From positions 1 to 36,753 of the forward strand of contig JAPORY010000061.1 in NCBI GenBank assembly GCA_026709985.1: a stretch of 36,753 nucleotides of DNA, read 5' to 3'. Shown here piece after piece: positions 26,951 through 34,656 of the stretch. Origin of the DNA: Aestuariivita sp. GTDB taxonomy: Bacteria > Pseudomonadota > Alphaproteobacteria > Rhodobacterales > Rhodobacteraceae. Within the stretch, counting starts at the first letter, position 1, and each line of letters starts with the position of its first letter. The notes below the pieces were generated by a model, which saw only the letters and a program-made list of their open reading frames with translations, searched no databases and was not told where the DNA came from. Made by a program: the position numbers and the translations under genes.

Positions 26951-28159
26951 ATGGTTTTACAATCCAAAATTTCCCGTCGAATGTCCCAAAGCGCAGTTGT
27001 CGAGGCAATCGCTACTTGCGGCCCGATTTCTCGGGCTAGCGTTGCGAGAATGACTAGGCTTTCGAAGCAAACTGTCTCTGAAATTGTGGGAAACCTAGAG
27101 GCTGATGGTTGGGTTCGAACGGTCGGTCAAACAGAGGGACACATTGGCCGCCGCGCTGTTGTTTATGAAATTGCACCGAATGCCGCGGCGGTCGCTAGTG
27201 TTGATTTGGGGGGTACAAAAGTTCGCGTAGCGCTTTGCGACCTCACGGGTTGTATCTTAGCGGAGCGAGTGGAGCCAACAAAACAAACCGGTGGCTTGAA
27301 TGTTGTCGAGCAGGTCAGCAGAATGGTGCGCTCCATCACTTTAGCTACCGATTGTGGCGATCTGAAGTTCGTCGTGGTCGGAGTCCCGGGTGTTCCCGAT
27401 ACAGTTACTGGAATGATCAGGATGGCTCCCAATATCCGGGAAATTGATCAGATCAACCTTGGTAGAGAACTCAATATTCGTCTCGGAGTTGACGTCCTTA
27501 TTGAGAATGATGTGAACCTCGCAGCTCTTGGTGAACATTGGGTGGACAGTCGAACTGATGAAGATGACCTAGTATTTGTTTCTGTTGGAACAGGTATAGG
27601 CGCAGGTATAGTCGTTGAAGGTAAACTGATGCGTGGTGTGTCCGGTGCCGCTGGAGAGATAGGATTTCTACCCTTCGGAGCAGATCCCTTTGAGGCAGAA
27701 AGCCTGAAGACTGGCGCTCTGGAACGGGTTAGCGCGACCGACGCTATCGTTGGCCAGTATCAAGCACTAACAGGAAAGAACCTGAGCGTCCCCGATATCT
27801 TCGACGCTGTAGGTGAAGGTGACCCACACGCCGAGAAGACACTAGATAACGTCGCCCTGCAAATTGCACGGGCCTCGGCAACCCTTATTGCCGTTCTGGA
27901 TCCGTCTCGCATAGTTATGGGTGGTTCGATCGGGATGCGTGATGAGTTGACACAGCGGGTCAGCGGATTTCTAGAACAATGCTTCCCCAGGGTGGCTTCC
28001 ATTCAGCCCTCAAAGCTAGGTGCGCACGCTTCGCTGGTCGGAGGTGCCTCCATTGCTCTTTCCCATTTGCACATGTCGCTTTTCGCTGAAGGTCAGAAGG
28101 GCGCCGAAATCCGTGTTCCACCACCTACATTCGATACTTTCAAGGCTCGTGTTTCATGA
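26951..28159 (+). CDS. ROK family transcriptional regulator (NagC/XylR-like)
   Basis: A 402-residue ROK-type regulator with an N-terminal winged helix (about residues 10-60, 'ARMTRLSKQTVSEIVGNLE') followed by a sugar-kinase-like domain. 'VDLGGTKVRVALCD' (phosphate 1, near residue 83), 'ENDVNLAALGEHW' (near 185) and 'VSVGTGIGAGIVVEGKLMRG' (split near 208-227) are intact. The usual 'GEIGHxxxxxxxxxCxCGxxGCxE' zinc region reads 'GEIGFLPFG' with no Cys, so the zinc site and the sugar-binding His are missing. It is the first gene of the operon and overlaps the M20 gene by 4 bases (ATGA). No good ribosome site is seen. Two TTGACT boxes at 26883-26888 and 26890-26895 could be promoter -35 elements, but no strong -10 follows. 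Confidence 0.92.
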   Translation: MVLQSKISRRMSQSAVVEAIATCGPISRASVARMTRLSKQTVSEIVGNLEADGWVRTVGQTEGHIGRRAVVYEIAPNAAAVASVDLGGTKVRVALCDLTGCILAERVEPTKQTGGLNVVEQVSRMVRSITLATDCGDLKFVVVGVPGVPDTVTGMIRMAPNIREIDQINLGRELNIRLGVDVLIENDVNLAALGEHWVDSRTDEDDLVFVSVGTGIGAGIVVEGKLMRGVSGAAGEIGFLPFGADPFEAESLKTGALERVSATDAIVGQYQALTGKNLSVPDIFDAVGEGDPHAEKTLDNVALQIARASATLIAVLDPSRIVMGGSIGMRDELTQRVSGFLEQCFPRVASIQPSKLGAHASLVGGASIALSHLHMSLFAEGQKGAEIRVPPPTFDTFKARVS

Positions 28160-29421
28160 ATACCAATAAGCTTCTAGAGCAGTTGGCGAATGCACAAGAT
28201 GCGCAGGCGGATTTGGCTTTGCTTTGCGGGGCATTGGCGATTGACAGCGTAACGGGGCAAGAAACGCCGTTTGCGTATTTTTTGAAAGATCAACTATCTG
28301 AACTTGGATTTAAGGCGGAAACAGGTGTTTTTGAGGCCGAACGAGAAAACGTTTGGGGGGTTTCACCTTTTGCCGGGCCGAACCTGATGGTGTTGGGCCA
28401 CACGGATACGGTTCATGTTCGGGGTTGGAAAGAGTACTGGCAAAATGACCCTCGGAACGAACCATTTGTCGGGGCCGAAGTCGACGGGCAAATTTGGTCA
28501 CGTGGAGCCAGCGATCTCAAAGGTGGAATCTGTGCTGCCATCGCGGGATATCGACTTCTGCAACAAATCGAGGTCCAGCCCACCTGTAATTTGACTTTTG
28601 CATTTATCGGGGATGAAGAAAGCGGCGAGCCCGGAAGCGGGGTTAGTGCTGGAGCCAAGGATCTCGTTCGTCGGGTTGAATCGAGCCAAATCCCTCGCCC
28701 CGACTTTGCAATCTATGTCGAGCCTACCAAACTAGACATTTACACTGCCCAGATCGGTTTCTTTATCGCCGAAATCACAGTCACTGGCAAAACAGCCTAT
28801 TTCGGGACACCGGAACTAGGTGTAGATGCCCTTAAGGCAACTCACAAACTCCTTTCACAGATATGGGCGCATGAAGCAGACCTGAATGCTGGACCCAGTC
28901 ATGATTTGCTTGGAACTTCTTCGATTTTAGTGACGGACGTCAACGGAGGTGGGTTCATCGCTGTACCGGGCGAGTGCAAATTCTCCTTGATCCGTAAACT
29001 TCGGCCAGGGGAAAACCTCGATGAAGCGGTGAAAGCGTTCGAGGGGGCACTAAATCCCCAAAACTTGTCAGATGGGATTAATGTAACAATTGATTACACC
29101 GCTGGTCGCGATCATCCCAAAGGCGGCTCCCCGGTCGAAAATGATCCCACCCTCGCCGCTATCCATTTGCTGCAAAGTTGCATCCAGAAAACTCGCGCAA
29201 ATGCAGGCGAAATTGCCGCCGCTCCCTATTGGTCCGAGATGCCGTTCCTTACCGACTTAATCGGCTGCCCAACAGTCTATTGCGCCCCAGGTGACATTTC
29301 CGTTGCACATACTTTCGAAGAACGCATTGAGATTGAAGAATATCTGGCTGCAGTGCGGACCTTTGCGCTCTTTTTCGCGGGGTTCAACACGTCTCATTCA
29401 CCACAAAAAAGTCTAATCTGA
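28156..29421 (+). CDS. M20 family metallohydrolase (ArgE/DapE/carboxypeptidase G2-like)
   Basis: A 421-residue M20 hydrolase of the deacylase/carboxypeptidase branch. Metal and catalytic residues are all present: 'VLGHTDTVH' near residue 80, 'GASDLKGG' near 117 with the bridging Asp, 'FIGDEESGEPGS' near 152 with the catalytic Glu, 'VEPTKLD' near 190, and the last His in 'VAHTFEERIEIEEY' near 385. Such enzymes remove an acyl group from an amino acid or amine or cut a terminal amino acid. Between a ROK regulator and a sugar-type ABC transporter it probably hydrolyses an amide bond of the imported compound. It overlaps the ROK gene by 4 bases and is followed after 10 bases by the first binding protein. 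No signal peptide, so cytoplasmic. Confidence 0.9.
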   Translation: MNTNKLLEQLANAQDAQADLALLCGALAIDSVTGQETPFAYFLKDQLSELGFKAETGVFEAERENVWGVSPFAGPNLMVLGHTDTVHVRGWKEYWQNDPRNEPFVGAEVDGQIWSRGASDLKGGICAAIAGYRLLQQIEVQPTCNLTFAFIGDEESGEPGSGVSAGAKDLVRRVESSQIPRPDFAIYVEPTKLDIYTAQIGFFIAEITVTGKTAYFGTPELGVDALKATHKLLSQIWAHEADLNAGPSHDLLGTSSILVTDVNGGGFIAVPGECKFSLIRKLRPGENLDEAVKAFEGALNPQNLSDGINVTIDYTAGRDHPKGGSPVENDPTLAAIHLLQSCIQKTRANAGEIAAAPYWSEMPFLTDLIGCPTVYCAPGDISVAHTFEERIEIEEYLAAVRTFALFFAGFNTSHSPQKSLI

Positions 29422-29431
29422 GGAGGAACAA

Positions 29432-30481
29432 ATGACTTATATGAAATCGTTGTTGGCTGCGTCGGCGCTTATAGTGCTGTCCACCAACGTGAATGCCGAA
29501 ACAATCGGACCAGGGGGTGAAAGTGCGACCCCAAGTTCACAAGTTGTTGTAAGCGATGACTTAGTGGACACGATACGTGGAATGGGACTGAGCGCAGCTT
29601 TTCTTTGGCATGCGCAGGCCGATTTCACCGTTGCTGTAACTCAAGGTGCAACTGACGAGTTCACGCGTTTAGGAATCGAAGTCGTCGCTGAAACCAACGC
29701 AAATTTTGATGCAGCGACGCAGCGAAGCGATGTCGAGACCACCATGGCGAAAGAGCCGAACATAATGCTGACGCTCCCGCTAGATCCAGTAACTTCGGCT
29801 GCTGCTTTTGCAGAAGCTCGAGATGCGGGTGTATCAATCACGTTCTTATCCAATGTACCAGACGGCTATGTGCAAGGGCAGGACTATGCGGCAATCGTTA
29901 CTGATGATTTATTCCAGATGGGCAAACAAGCTGCTGATGCCCTCGCCGCTGCCATGAGAGAAACTGGAACAGTAGGCTGGATTTATCACGATGCTGAATT
30001 CTATGTGACAAACCAGCGCGACAATGCTTTCAAAACTACAATCGAAAACAATTATCCAAATATGAGCATCGTATCTGAACAGGGCATCTCTGATCCGGCA
30101 CGCGCCGAAGATATTGCAAATGCCATGTTGCTTCAGAATCCTGATCTTGGCGGTGTTTATGTGACCTGGGCAGGCCCCGCAGAAGGGGTTCTGGCGGCGC
30201 TTCGCGCTAACGGAAATACGACCACTAAGATCGTGACACTTGATCTGTCCGAACCCATCGCTCTTGATATGGTGCGGGGCGGTAATGTTGTGGCCATCGT
30301 TGGTGACGAAGCCTATGAGCTAGGTCGCGCCATGGCAGCATCGGCCGTGCTTCACCTGATGGATCAAGAAGTTCCACCATTCATTGTGGCACCTGCTTTG
30401 ACTGTCACAGCTGATAACGTCATTGAAGGCTGGAAAAAGTCGCTGAACATCGATGCACCAGAGAGCTTGTCATCTAACTAA
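29432..30481 (+). CDS. Sugar-type ABC transporter substrate-binding protein (first of two)
   Basis: A 349-residue periplasmic binding protein of the ribose/sugar type (PBP fold I). A signal peptide covers about residues 1-22 (ending 'NVNAE'), and the mature protein begins 'IGPGGES'. The family pattern is clear: 'GATDEFTRLGIEVVAETNAN', 'TLPLDPVTSAAAFAEARDAG', 'GYVQGQDYAAIVTDDLFQMG', 'NPDLGGVYVTWAGPAEGVLA' and 'VVAIVGDEAYELG'. A strong GAGGAGG lies 5-6 bases before the ATG. The next gene is a close paralogue; many blocks such as 'NPDLGGVY/NPDLGGIY' and 'DPARAEDIANAML/DPANAEDIARAML' align without gaps. A weak 7-bp stem (30511-30540) lies in the 126-base gap between them. Confidence 0.93.
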   Translation: MTYMKSLLAASALIVLSTNVNAETIGPGGESATPSSQVVVSDDLVDTIRGMGLSAAFLWHAQADFTVAVTQGATDEFTRLGIEVVAETNANFDAATQRSDVETTMAKEPNIMLTLPLDPVTSAAAFAEARDAGVSITFLSNVPDGYVQGQDYAAIVTDDLFQMGKQAADALAAAMRETGTVGWIYHDAEFYVTNQRDNAFKTTIENNYPNMSIVSEQGISDPARAEDIANAMLLQNPDLGGVYVTWAGPAEGVLAALRANGNTTTKIVTLDLSEPIALDMVRGGNVVAIVGDEAYELGRAMAASAVLHLMDQEVPPFIVAPALTVTADNVIEGWKKSLNIDAPESLSSN

Positions 30482-30607
30482 GACCCTCCCTAGCGAGCCG
30501 CTTTTAGATGGCCTGCCGAAACCGAATATAAGAGGCAGGTGACGAGAACACCAATCGGTGTAAACCACAACTCTTCCGTGTAATTTACACAAAACAAGGA
30601 AAAAACT

Positions 30608-31675
30608 ATGCTCAATATAATGAAAAAACTGGCGTTCGCGTTGATGATTACAATACCGACGATATCGGCTTCTGATAATCATCCGCAAACCAAGGGACCT
30701 AATGGCGAAGCCCCGACCCCCGTTGCTGGACTTGTCCTGTCTGCTGCCGATATCGCGAAAGTTGCGGAAGGCGGTTACACAGCGGCGCTCGTCTGGCACG
30801 AGCAGTACGCTTGGTCGAACGCAGTTGCCAGTGGGGCCAAGGATGAGTTTGCCAGAATGGGAATCGAAGTCATTGCCGAGACCAACGCCAGTTTTGATCC
30901 CGCGCGTCAAAAAGCCGATGTGGAGACTGTTATGGCGAATACTCCGTCGATCATCGTCTCGCTGCCCATTGATCCGCCCACGGCGGCGAATGTCTATGGA
31001 ATTGCACGCGACGCAGGCGTGAAACTGGTGTTCATTGACAACGCTGTGCACGGCTTCACCCACGGTAAGGATTATGTTGCAGTCGTCTCGGCTGACCTCT
31101 TCCAGATCGGCAACAAGGCCGCACATGTTCTGGCGTCTGCAATGAACGAAGAAGGCACGATCGGATACATGTTCCATGACGCGGATTTCCCAGTGACAAA
31201 CCAACGAGATTACGCGTTTAAGTGGACTATCGAGAACGAGTACCCCAACATGGAAATCGTGATCGAGTCTGGTATGGCGGACCCAGCAAATGCCGAAGAT
31301 ATCGCCCGCGCAATGTTGTCCCGAAACCCTGATCTTGGTGGCATATACACGCCATGGGCCGAGCCTGCGCTTGGAGTGTTGTCAGTGTTACGTCAACAGG
31401 GCAACAGAGCAACGAAAGTCATCACCATTGACCTGAACGAACCAGTTGCACTTGATATGCTGAAGGGCGGAAATACAGCCGGTATCATCGCAGACGAAGC
31501 TTACAGTATCGGTGTTTATGCCGCTCGCTCGGCAGCAGCTAGCCTCCTAGGCCGTTCTGTTGAGCCTTTTCTCGTCGTTGATGCCTTGGCCATTGGAACA
31601 GACAATGTTGTCGAAGGCTGGAACCAGTCCATGAACATGGATCCACCGCAATCAGTGGTCGACGCGGCCCAATAA
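30608..31675 (+). CDS. Sugar-type ABC transporter substrate-binding protein (second of two)
   Basis: A 355-residue paralogue of the preceding binding protein, roughly half identical by eye. A short signal peptide ('MKKLAFALMITIPTISAS', from the internal ATG) precedes the mature part. 'GAKDEFARMGIEVIAETNAS', 'PSIIVSLPIDPPTAANVY', 'DYVAVVSADLFQIG' and 'NPDLGGIYTPWAEP' show the same fold. An AAGGAAAA site precedes the ATG. Two binding proteins with one permease suggest either two related ligands served by one channel or recent duplication with divergence. The gene ends 12 bases before a strong stem-loop that separates it from the permease gene. The long minus-strand frame opposite it (30470-31204) is a shadow. 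Confidence 0.93.
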   Translation: MLNIMKKLAFALMITIPTISASDNHPQTKGPNGEAPTPVAGLVLSAADIAKVAEGGYTAALVWHEQYAWSNAVASGAKDEFARMGIEVIAETNASFDPARQKADVETVMANTPSIIVSLPIDPPTAANVYGIARDAGVKLVFIDNAVHGFTHGKDYVAVVSADLFQIGNKAAHVLASAMNEEGTIGYMFHDADFPVTNQRDYAFKWTIENEYPNMEIVIESGMADPANAEDIARAMLSRNPDLGGIYTPWAEPALGVLSVLRQQGNRATKVITIDLNEPVALDMLKGGNTAGIIADEAYSIGVYAARSAAASLLGRSVEPFLVVDALAIGTDNVVEGWNQSMNMDPPQSVVDAAQ

Positions 31676-31686
31676 ACTTCCTCCGA

Positions 31687-31712
31687 GGGTGGGCTGCTTC
31701 CGTAGCCCACCC
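31687..31712 (+). promoter_or_regulatory. Strong stem-loop between binding-protein and permease genes
   Basis: GGGTGGGCT (31687-31695) pairs perfectly with AGCCCACCC (31704-31712). Inside, a G-U and a C-G pair extend it to an 11-bp stem with a 4-base TTCC loop. No T run follows, so it is more likely an mRNA-stabilising or partial-stop element, as between binding-protein and membrane genes in other ABC operons. It would raise the binding proteins over the permease. Confidence 0.6.
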
Positions 31713-31738
31713 AGACTGGTATTCGAACGAAACGGGCA

Positions 31739-32692
31739 ATGACGAAACCTATAAACGCAATAAAATCCCTCGACCTGCAACGCAGTGTGATCTATTTCGG
31801 GTTTCTAGGGATTTTCCTATTTTTTGCCGTCATTCTCTATGACGATGGCTTTCTGACAAGCAGAAATTTAACAAACATCGTCCTGCAAACTGCGCCAGCG
31901 ACGATCATGGCTATCGGGCTGGTTTTCGCACTCTCTGCCGGGGAGATCGACCTGAGCTTTGGCTCTATCGTTGCGGTATCCGCCCTGTCGGCGGCGATGG
32001 CGATGCAAAGTGGACCAATGATGCTAGGCGTCGCGGCCGGTCTAGGCGCCGGCATTTTGATTGGCGCGTTCAACGGTGTGTTGGTAGCCTATTTGCGGCT
32101 TCCGTCTTTTCTTGTCACACTTGCCACAATGGGGCTGTTCGCCGGAGTTGCACGAACAATGACTGATCTTCGTTCGATCTCGGTCCTTAACGACACATTC
32201 GCCGGTATTTTTGGCTCCGGCAAATTGTTTGGCGTGCCTTCTCTGGTGATCTGGACAATTATCGCCGTCGTAATTGGCCACATCACTTACCGCAACACCC
32301 GCTTCGGTGCACATGTTCTGGCCGTGGGCGACAACGCCCGAGCTGCGCAGGTTTCCGGCATCAAAGTTCCGCGGGTCCGGTTGATGGTATTGATGCTTTG
32401 CGGGGCAACTGCTGGGCTTGCCGGGCTGCTTTATGCGGGACGATTACAAGCCGCCAAGTATACTTTAGGCGAAAGCGACCTGATGACTGTTATCGCGGCT
32501 GTTATCGTTGGCGGTACCGCCTTGAACGGGGGTAAGGGCTCAATCATTGGTGCGCTACTGGGATCACTGATGATGGGGATGCTCAATAACGGACTGATCC
32601 TTATGGGTCTCCAGGTTTCAGACCAGATGATTGTGCGTGGCTTGATCATCTTGCTCGCGGTCGCAATCTCGCTTCGCGACGTTCGCCGTTAA
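31739..32692 (+). CDS. ABC transporter permease, RbsC type
   Basis: A 317-residue inner-membrane permease of the ribose/sugar (RbsC) family, with eight or more hydrophobic segments. The first is at about residues 15-35 ('VIYFGFLGIFLFFAVILY'), then 'TNIVLQTAPATIMAIGLVFALSAGEIDLSFGS' split over about 42-73, which is the family's most conserved region. The cytoplasmic coupling part and 'GGTALNGGKGSIIGALLGS' near residues 258-277 are typical. It lies 63 bases after the second binding protein, beyond the stem-loop, and is followed after 18 bases by the YhfX-like gene (from its preferred start). It probably dimerises and works with the ATPase encoded two genes later. Confidence 0.92.
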   Translation: MTKPINAIKSLDLQRSVIYFGFLGIFLFFAVILYDDGFLTSRNLTNIVLQTAPATIMAIGLVFALSAGEIDLSFGSIVAVSALSAAMAMQSGPMMLGVAAGLGAGILIGAFNGVLVAYLRLPSFLVTLATMGLFAGVARTMTDLRSISVLNDTFAGIFGSGKLFGVPSLVIWTIIAVVIGHITYRNTRFGAHVLAVGDNARAAQVSGIKVPRVRLMVLMLCGATAGLAGLLYAGRLQAAKYTLGESDLMTVIAAVIVGGTALNGGKGSIIGALLGSLMMGMLNNGLILMGLQVSDQMIVRGLIILLAVAISLRDVRR

Positions 32693-32710
32693 TTCTTGAA
32701 AGGCCCCCTC

Positions 32711-33922
32711 ATGTTTCTTGATCTTCTCATCCGCCGCAATCCACAATTCATCGAAGCAGCGATGTCGTTACATCAGCAAGGCAAAATCCCTGCTAACTCC
32801 TATGTCCTTGATCTAGACGCTGTAGAGCGAAACGCACGAACCCTTTCACAAGCGGCATTCAAATTGGGCCTCACCACGTTTGCCATGACCAAACAGGTCG
32901 GTCGCCATTCGGGTTTCTGTCAGGCTGTCATGCGCGCGGGGATCGACAGATCGGTTGCTGTTGACATGCCTTGCGCTATAGCATGCGATCGGGCTGGTCT
33001 CAAAACAGGGCATCTTGGGCATCTCGTCCAGGTCCCACGGCAAGAAGCCGATTTTGCGGCAAGATACCTGAAACCCGATTACTGGACTGCCTTTTCTGTT
33101 GAAAAGGCGAAGGAAGCAGCTTCAGCAGCTGCAAGAGCAAGTCGCGAACAACCACTCATGGCCCGCATCCAAACAGAAGGGGATATCTTTTACCGAGGTC
33201 ACGAAGGCGGATTTGAAGCCAGTGATATTGTCGACGTGGCGAATCGGTTTGATAGTTTAAAGGGCGGTCGATTCGCGGGCATCACAACATTCCCAGCCAT
33301 GCTGTTTGACCAAGAAACACGTCAGGTCAAACCGACGCATAACCTGTCGACCCTCAACAAGGCAGCAGAGGCACTGGCACAAGCAGGGCGCTCAAACATT
33401 CAAATTAATGCGCCCGGCACCACATCTTCTGCCGTATTGTCGGCGCTTGCCGATGCAGGAGCAACGCAAGTCGAACCCGGTAACGGGCTGCACGGTACGA
33501 CCCCGCTCCACGCGGTGGAAGACCTGCCCGAAGACCCAGCGGTGCTTTATCTCTCTGAAGTCTCACATCATTACAGCGGCAAAGCCTATTGCTTTGGTGG
33601 GGGCCTCTATATCGACCCAGTGTTCCCAAAGTACCAAGTACGCGCTTTGGTCAGCAGATCCCCGACGGCCCAACCGCTAGCTCTGCGTAATGTGGAAATT
33701 CCTGATTATTCCGCAATCGACTACTACGCAATGATCGACGCAGATGGTGAAGCGGCACCAGCTCCTGGTGATACGGTCGTGTTTGGTTTCAGAGGACAAG
33801 CCTTTGTAACACGCGCCATGGTCGCTGGAATACACGGTGTTGAATCTGGAAACCCAGAAATCACGACCATCGAAAATGGATTTGGTGATCCTGTGAGTTG
33901 GCCGCGAGCATTTGCTCAATGA
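32711..33922 (+). CDS. YhfX-like PLP-dependent protein (alanine racemase N-terminal fold)
   Basis: A ~403-residue protein of the family of E. coli YhfX, which has an alanine-racemase-like TIM barrel. The barrel starts 'YVLDLDAVERNARTL' and contains 'AMTKQVGRH', where the Lys should bind pyridoxal phosphate. 'GHLGHLVQVPRQE', 'RIQTEGDIFYRGHEGGF', 'EPGNGLHGTTPLHA' and 'YLSEVSHHYSGKAYCFGGG' follow. The longest frame starts with TTG at 32696, but GAAAGG (32698-32703) sits 7 bases before the ATG at 32711, which gives the family start 'MFLDLLIRRNP'. Function of the family is not established; a racemase or a lyase of an amino acid is plausible. It sits inside the ABC operon and overlaps the ATPase gene by 4 bases (ATGA). 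Confidence 0.85.
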   Translation: MFLDLLIRRNPQFIEAAMSLHQQGKIPANSYVLDLDAVERNARTLSQAAFKLGLTTFAMTKQVGRHSGFCQAVMRAGIDRSVAVDMPCAIACDRAGLKTGHLGHLVQVPRQEADFAARYLKPDYWTAFSVEKAKEAASAAARASREQPLMARIQTEGDIFYRGHEGGFEASDIVDVANRFDSLKGGRFAGITTFPAMLFDQETRQVKPTHNLSTLNKAAEALAQAGRSNIQINAPGTTSSAVLSALADAGATQVEPGNGLHGTTPLHAVEDLPEDPAVLYLSEVSHHYSGKAYCFGGGLYIDPVFPKYQVRALVSRSPTAQPLALRNVEIPDYSAIDYYAMIDADGEAAPAPGDTVVFGFRGQAFVTRAMVAGIHGVESGNPEITTIENGFGDPVSWPRAFAQ

Positions 33923-34656
33923 CCCCAACGCTTTCACTGAAAGATATTCGTAAATCCTTTGGTGGTGTGACCGCCATACAGAATTTTTCGCTGGACTTAT
34001 TTCCCGGCGAGATTGTCGCACTCGTCGGCGACAACGGCGCCGGGAAATCCACCCTTATCAAGATCGTCTCTGGTGTGCATCTGCCTACCAGTGGAGATAT
34101 TGCTTTAGATGGTGAGTCTGTGAGTTTTTCGGATGCAAGCGCGGCGCGCAGTCATGGGATTGAGGTGGTTTATCAGGACTTGGCGCTTGCCGATGAGCAG
34201 CCCGTGTATATGAACATGTTCCTTGGTCGCGAACTCACGCGCAAACTCTTTGGGCTTCTGGACAAAGGGAAGATGCGTGAGGAAACGCAAAGCCTTGTTG
34301 ATCAACTTGATGTTCGCATCCCATCTGCCAGTTCTACGATCCGCGATCTCAGCGGTGGTCAACGGCAAGGTATCGCAATTGCACGTGCAACCCACTGGGC
34401 AAGCAAGCTGATTCTTCTTGATGAACCCACGGCTGCCCTAGGTGTTGCGGAGACTGAGAAAGTTGAAGAACTTGTGGCCTCGCTCAAGGAACGAAACCTC
34501 GCCATTCTAATCATTAGCCACAGCTTGGATCAAGTGTTTCGCCTCTCGGATCGAATCTGCGTTCTGCGCCGAGGCGAACAGATAGGTGTTAAAAAAACCG
34601 CAGATACAGATAAAAATGAAATCATCGCGATGATCACTGGAGTTCATAATCAATGA
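33919..34656 (+). CDS. ABC transporter ATP-binding protein, single-domain sugar type
   Basis: An ATPase of 245 residues with one nucleotide-binding domain. It shows Walker A 'GDNGAGKST' near residue 36, the signature 'LSGGQRQGIAIARA' near 144, Walker B 'LILLDEPTAALG' near 164, and the switch His in 'ISHSLDQVF'. Sugar ABC systems of the RbsA type usually have two fused domains; this one has only one, as in FrcA-like systems, and would work as a homodimer with the permease. The ATG at 33919 overlaps the stop of the YhfX-like gene (ATGA) and is preferred over the TTG at 33898. The stop overlaps the SIS gene in the same way. Confidence 0.95.
   Translation: MTPTLSLKDIRKSFGGVTAIQNFSLDLFPGEIVALVGDNGAGKSTLIKIVSGVHLPTSGDIALDGESVSFSDASAARSHGIEVVYQDLALADEQPVYMNMFLGRELTRKLFGLLDKGKMREETQSLVDQLDVRIPSASSTIRDLSGGQRQGIAIARATHWASKLILLDEPTAALGVAETEKVEELVASLKERNLAILIISHSLDQVFRLSDRICVLRRGEQIGVKKTADTDKNEIIAMITGVHNQ

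Noticed and set aside
21870-28178. TCTAGA at 21870-21875, 27970-27975 and 28173-28178 as further GntR sites
   Set aside because: All three are inside coding sequence (enoyl-CoA hydratase start, ROK gene, M20 gene) and lack the ATTGG arm. They show that the six-base core alone is not informative.
30470-31204. A 244-codon open frame on the minus strand
   Set aside because: It lies opposite the second binding-protein gene, whose signal peptide, family motifs and ribosome site are clear; the minus frame has no family resemblance.
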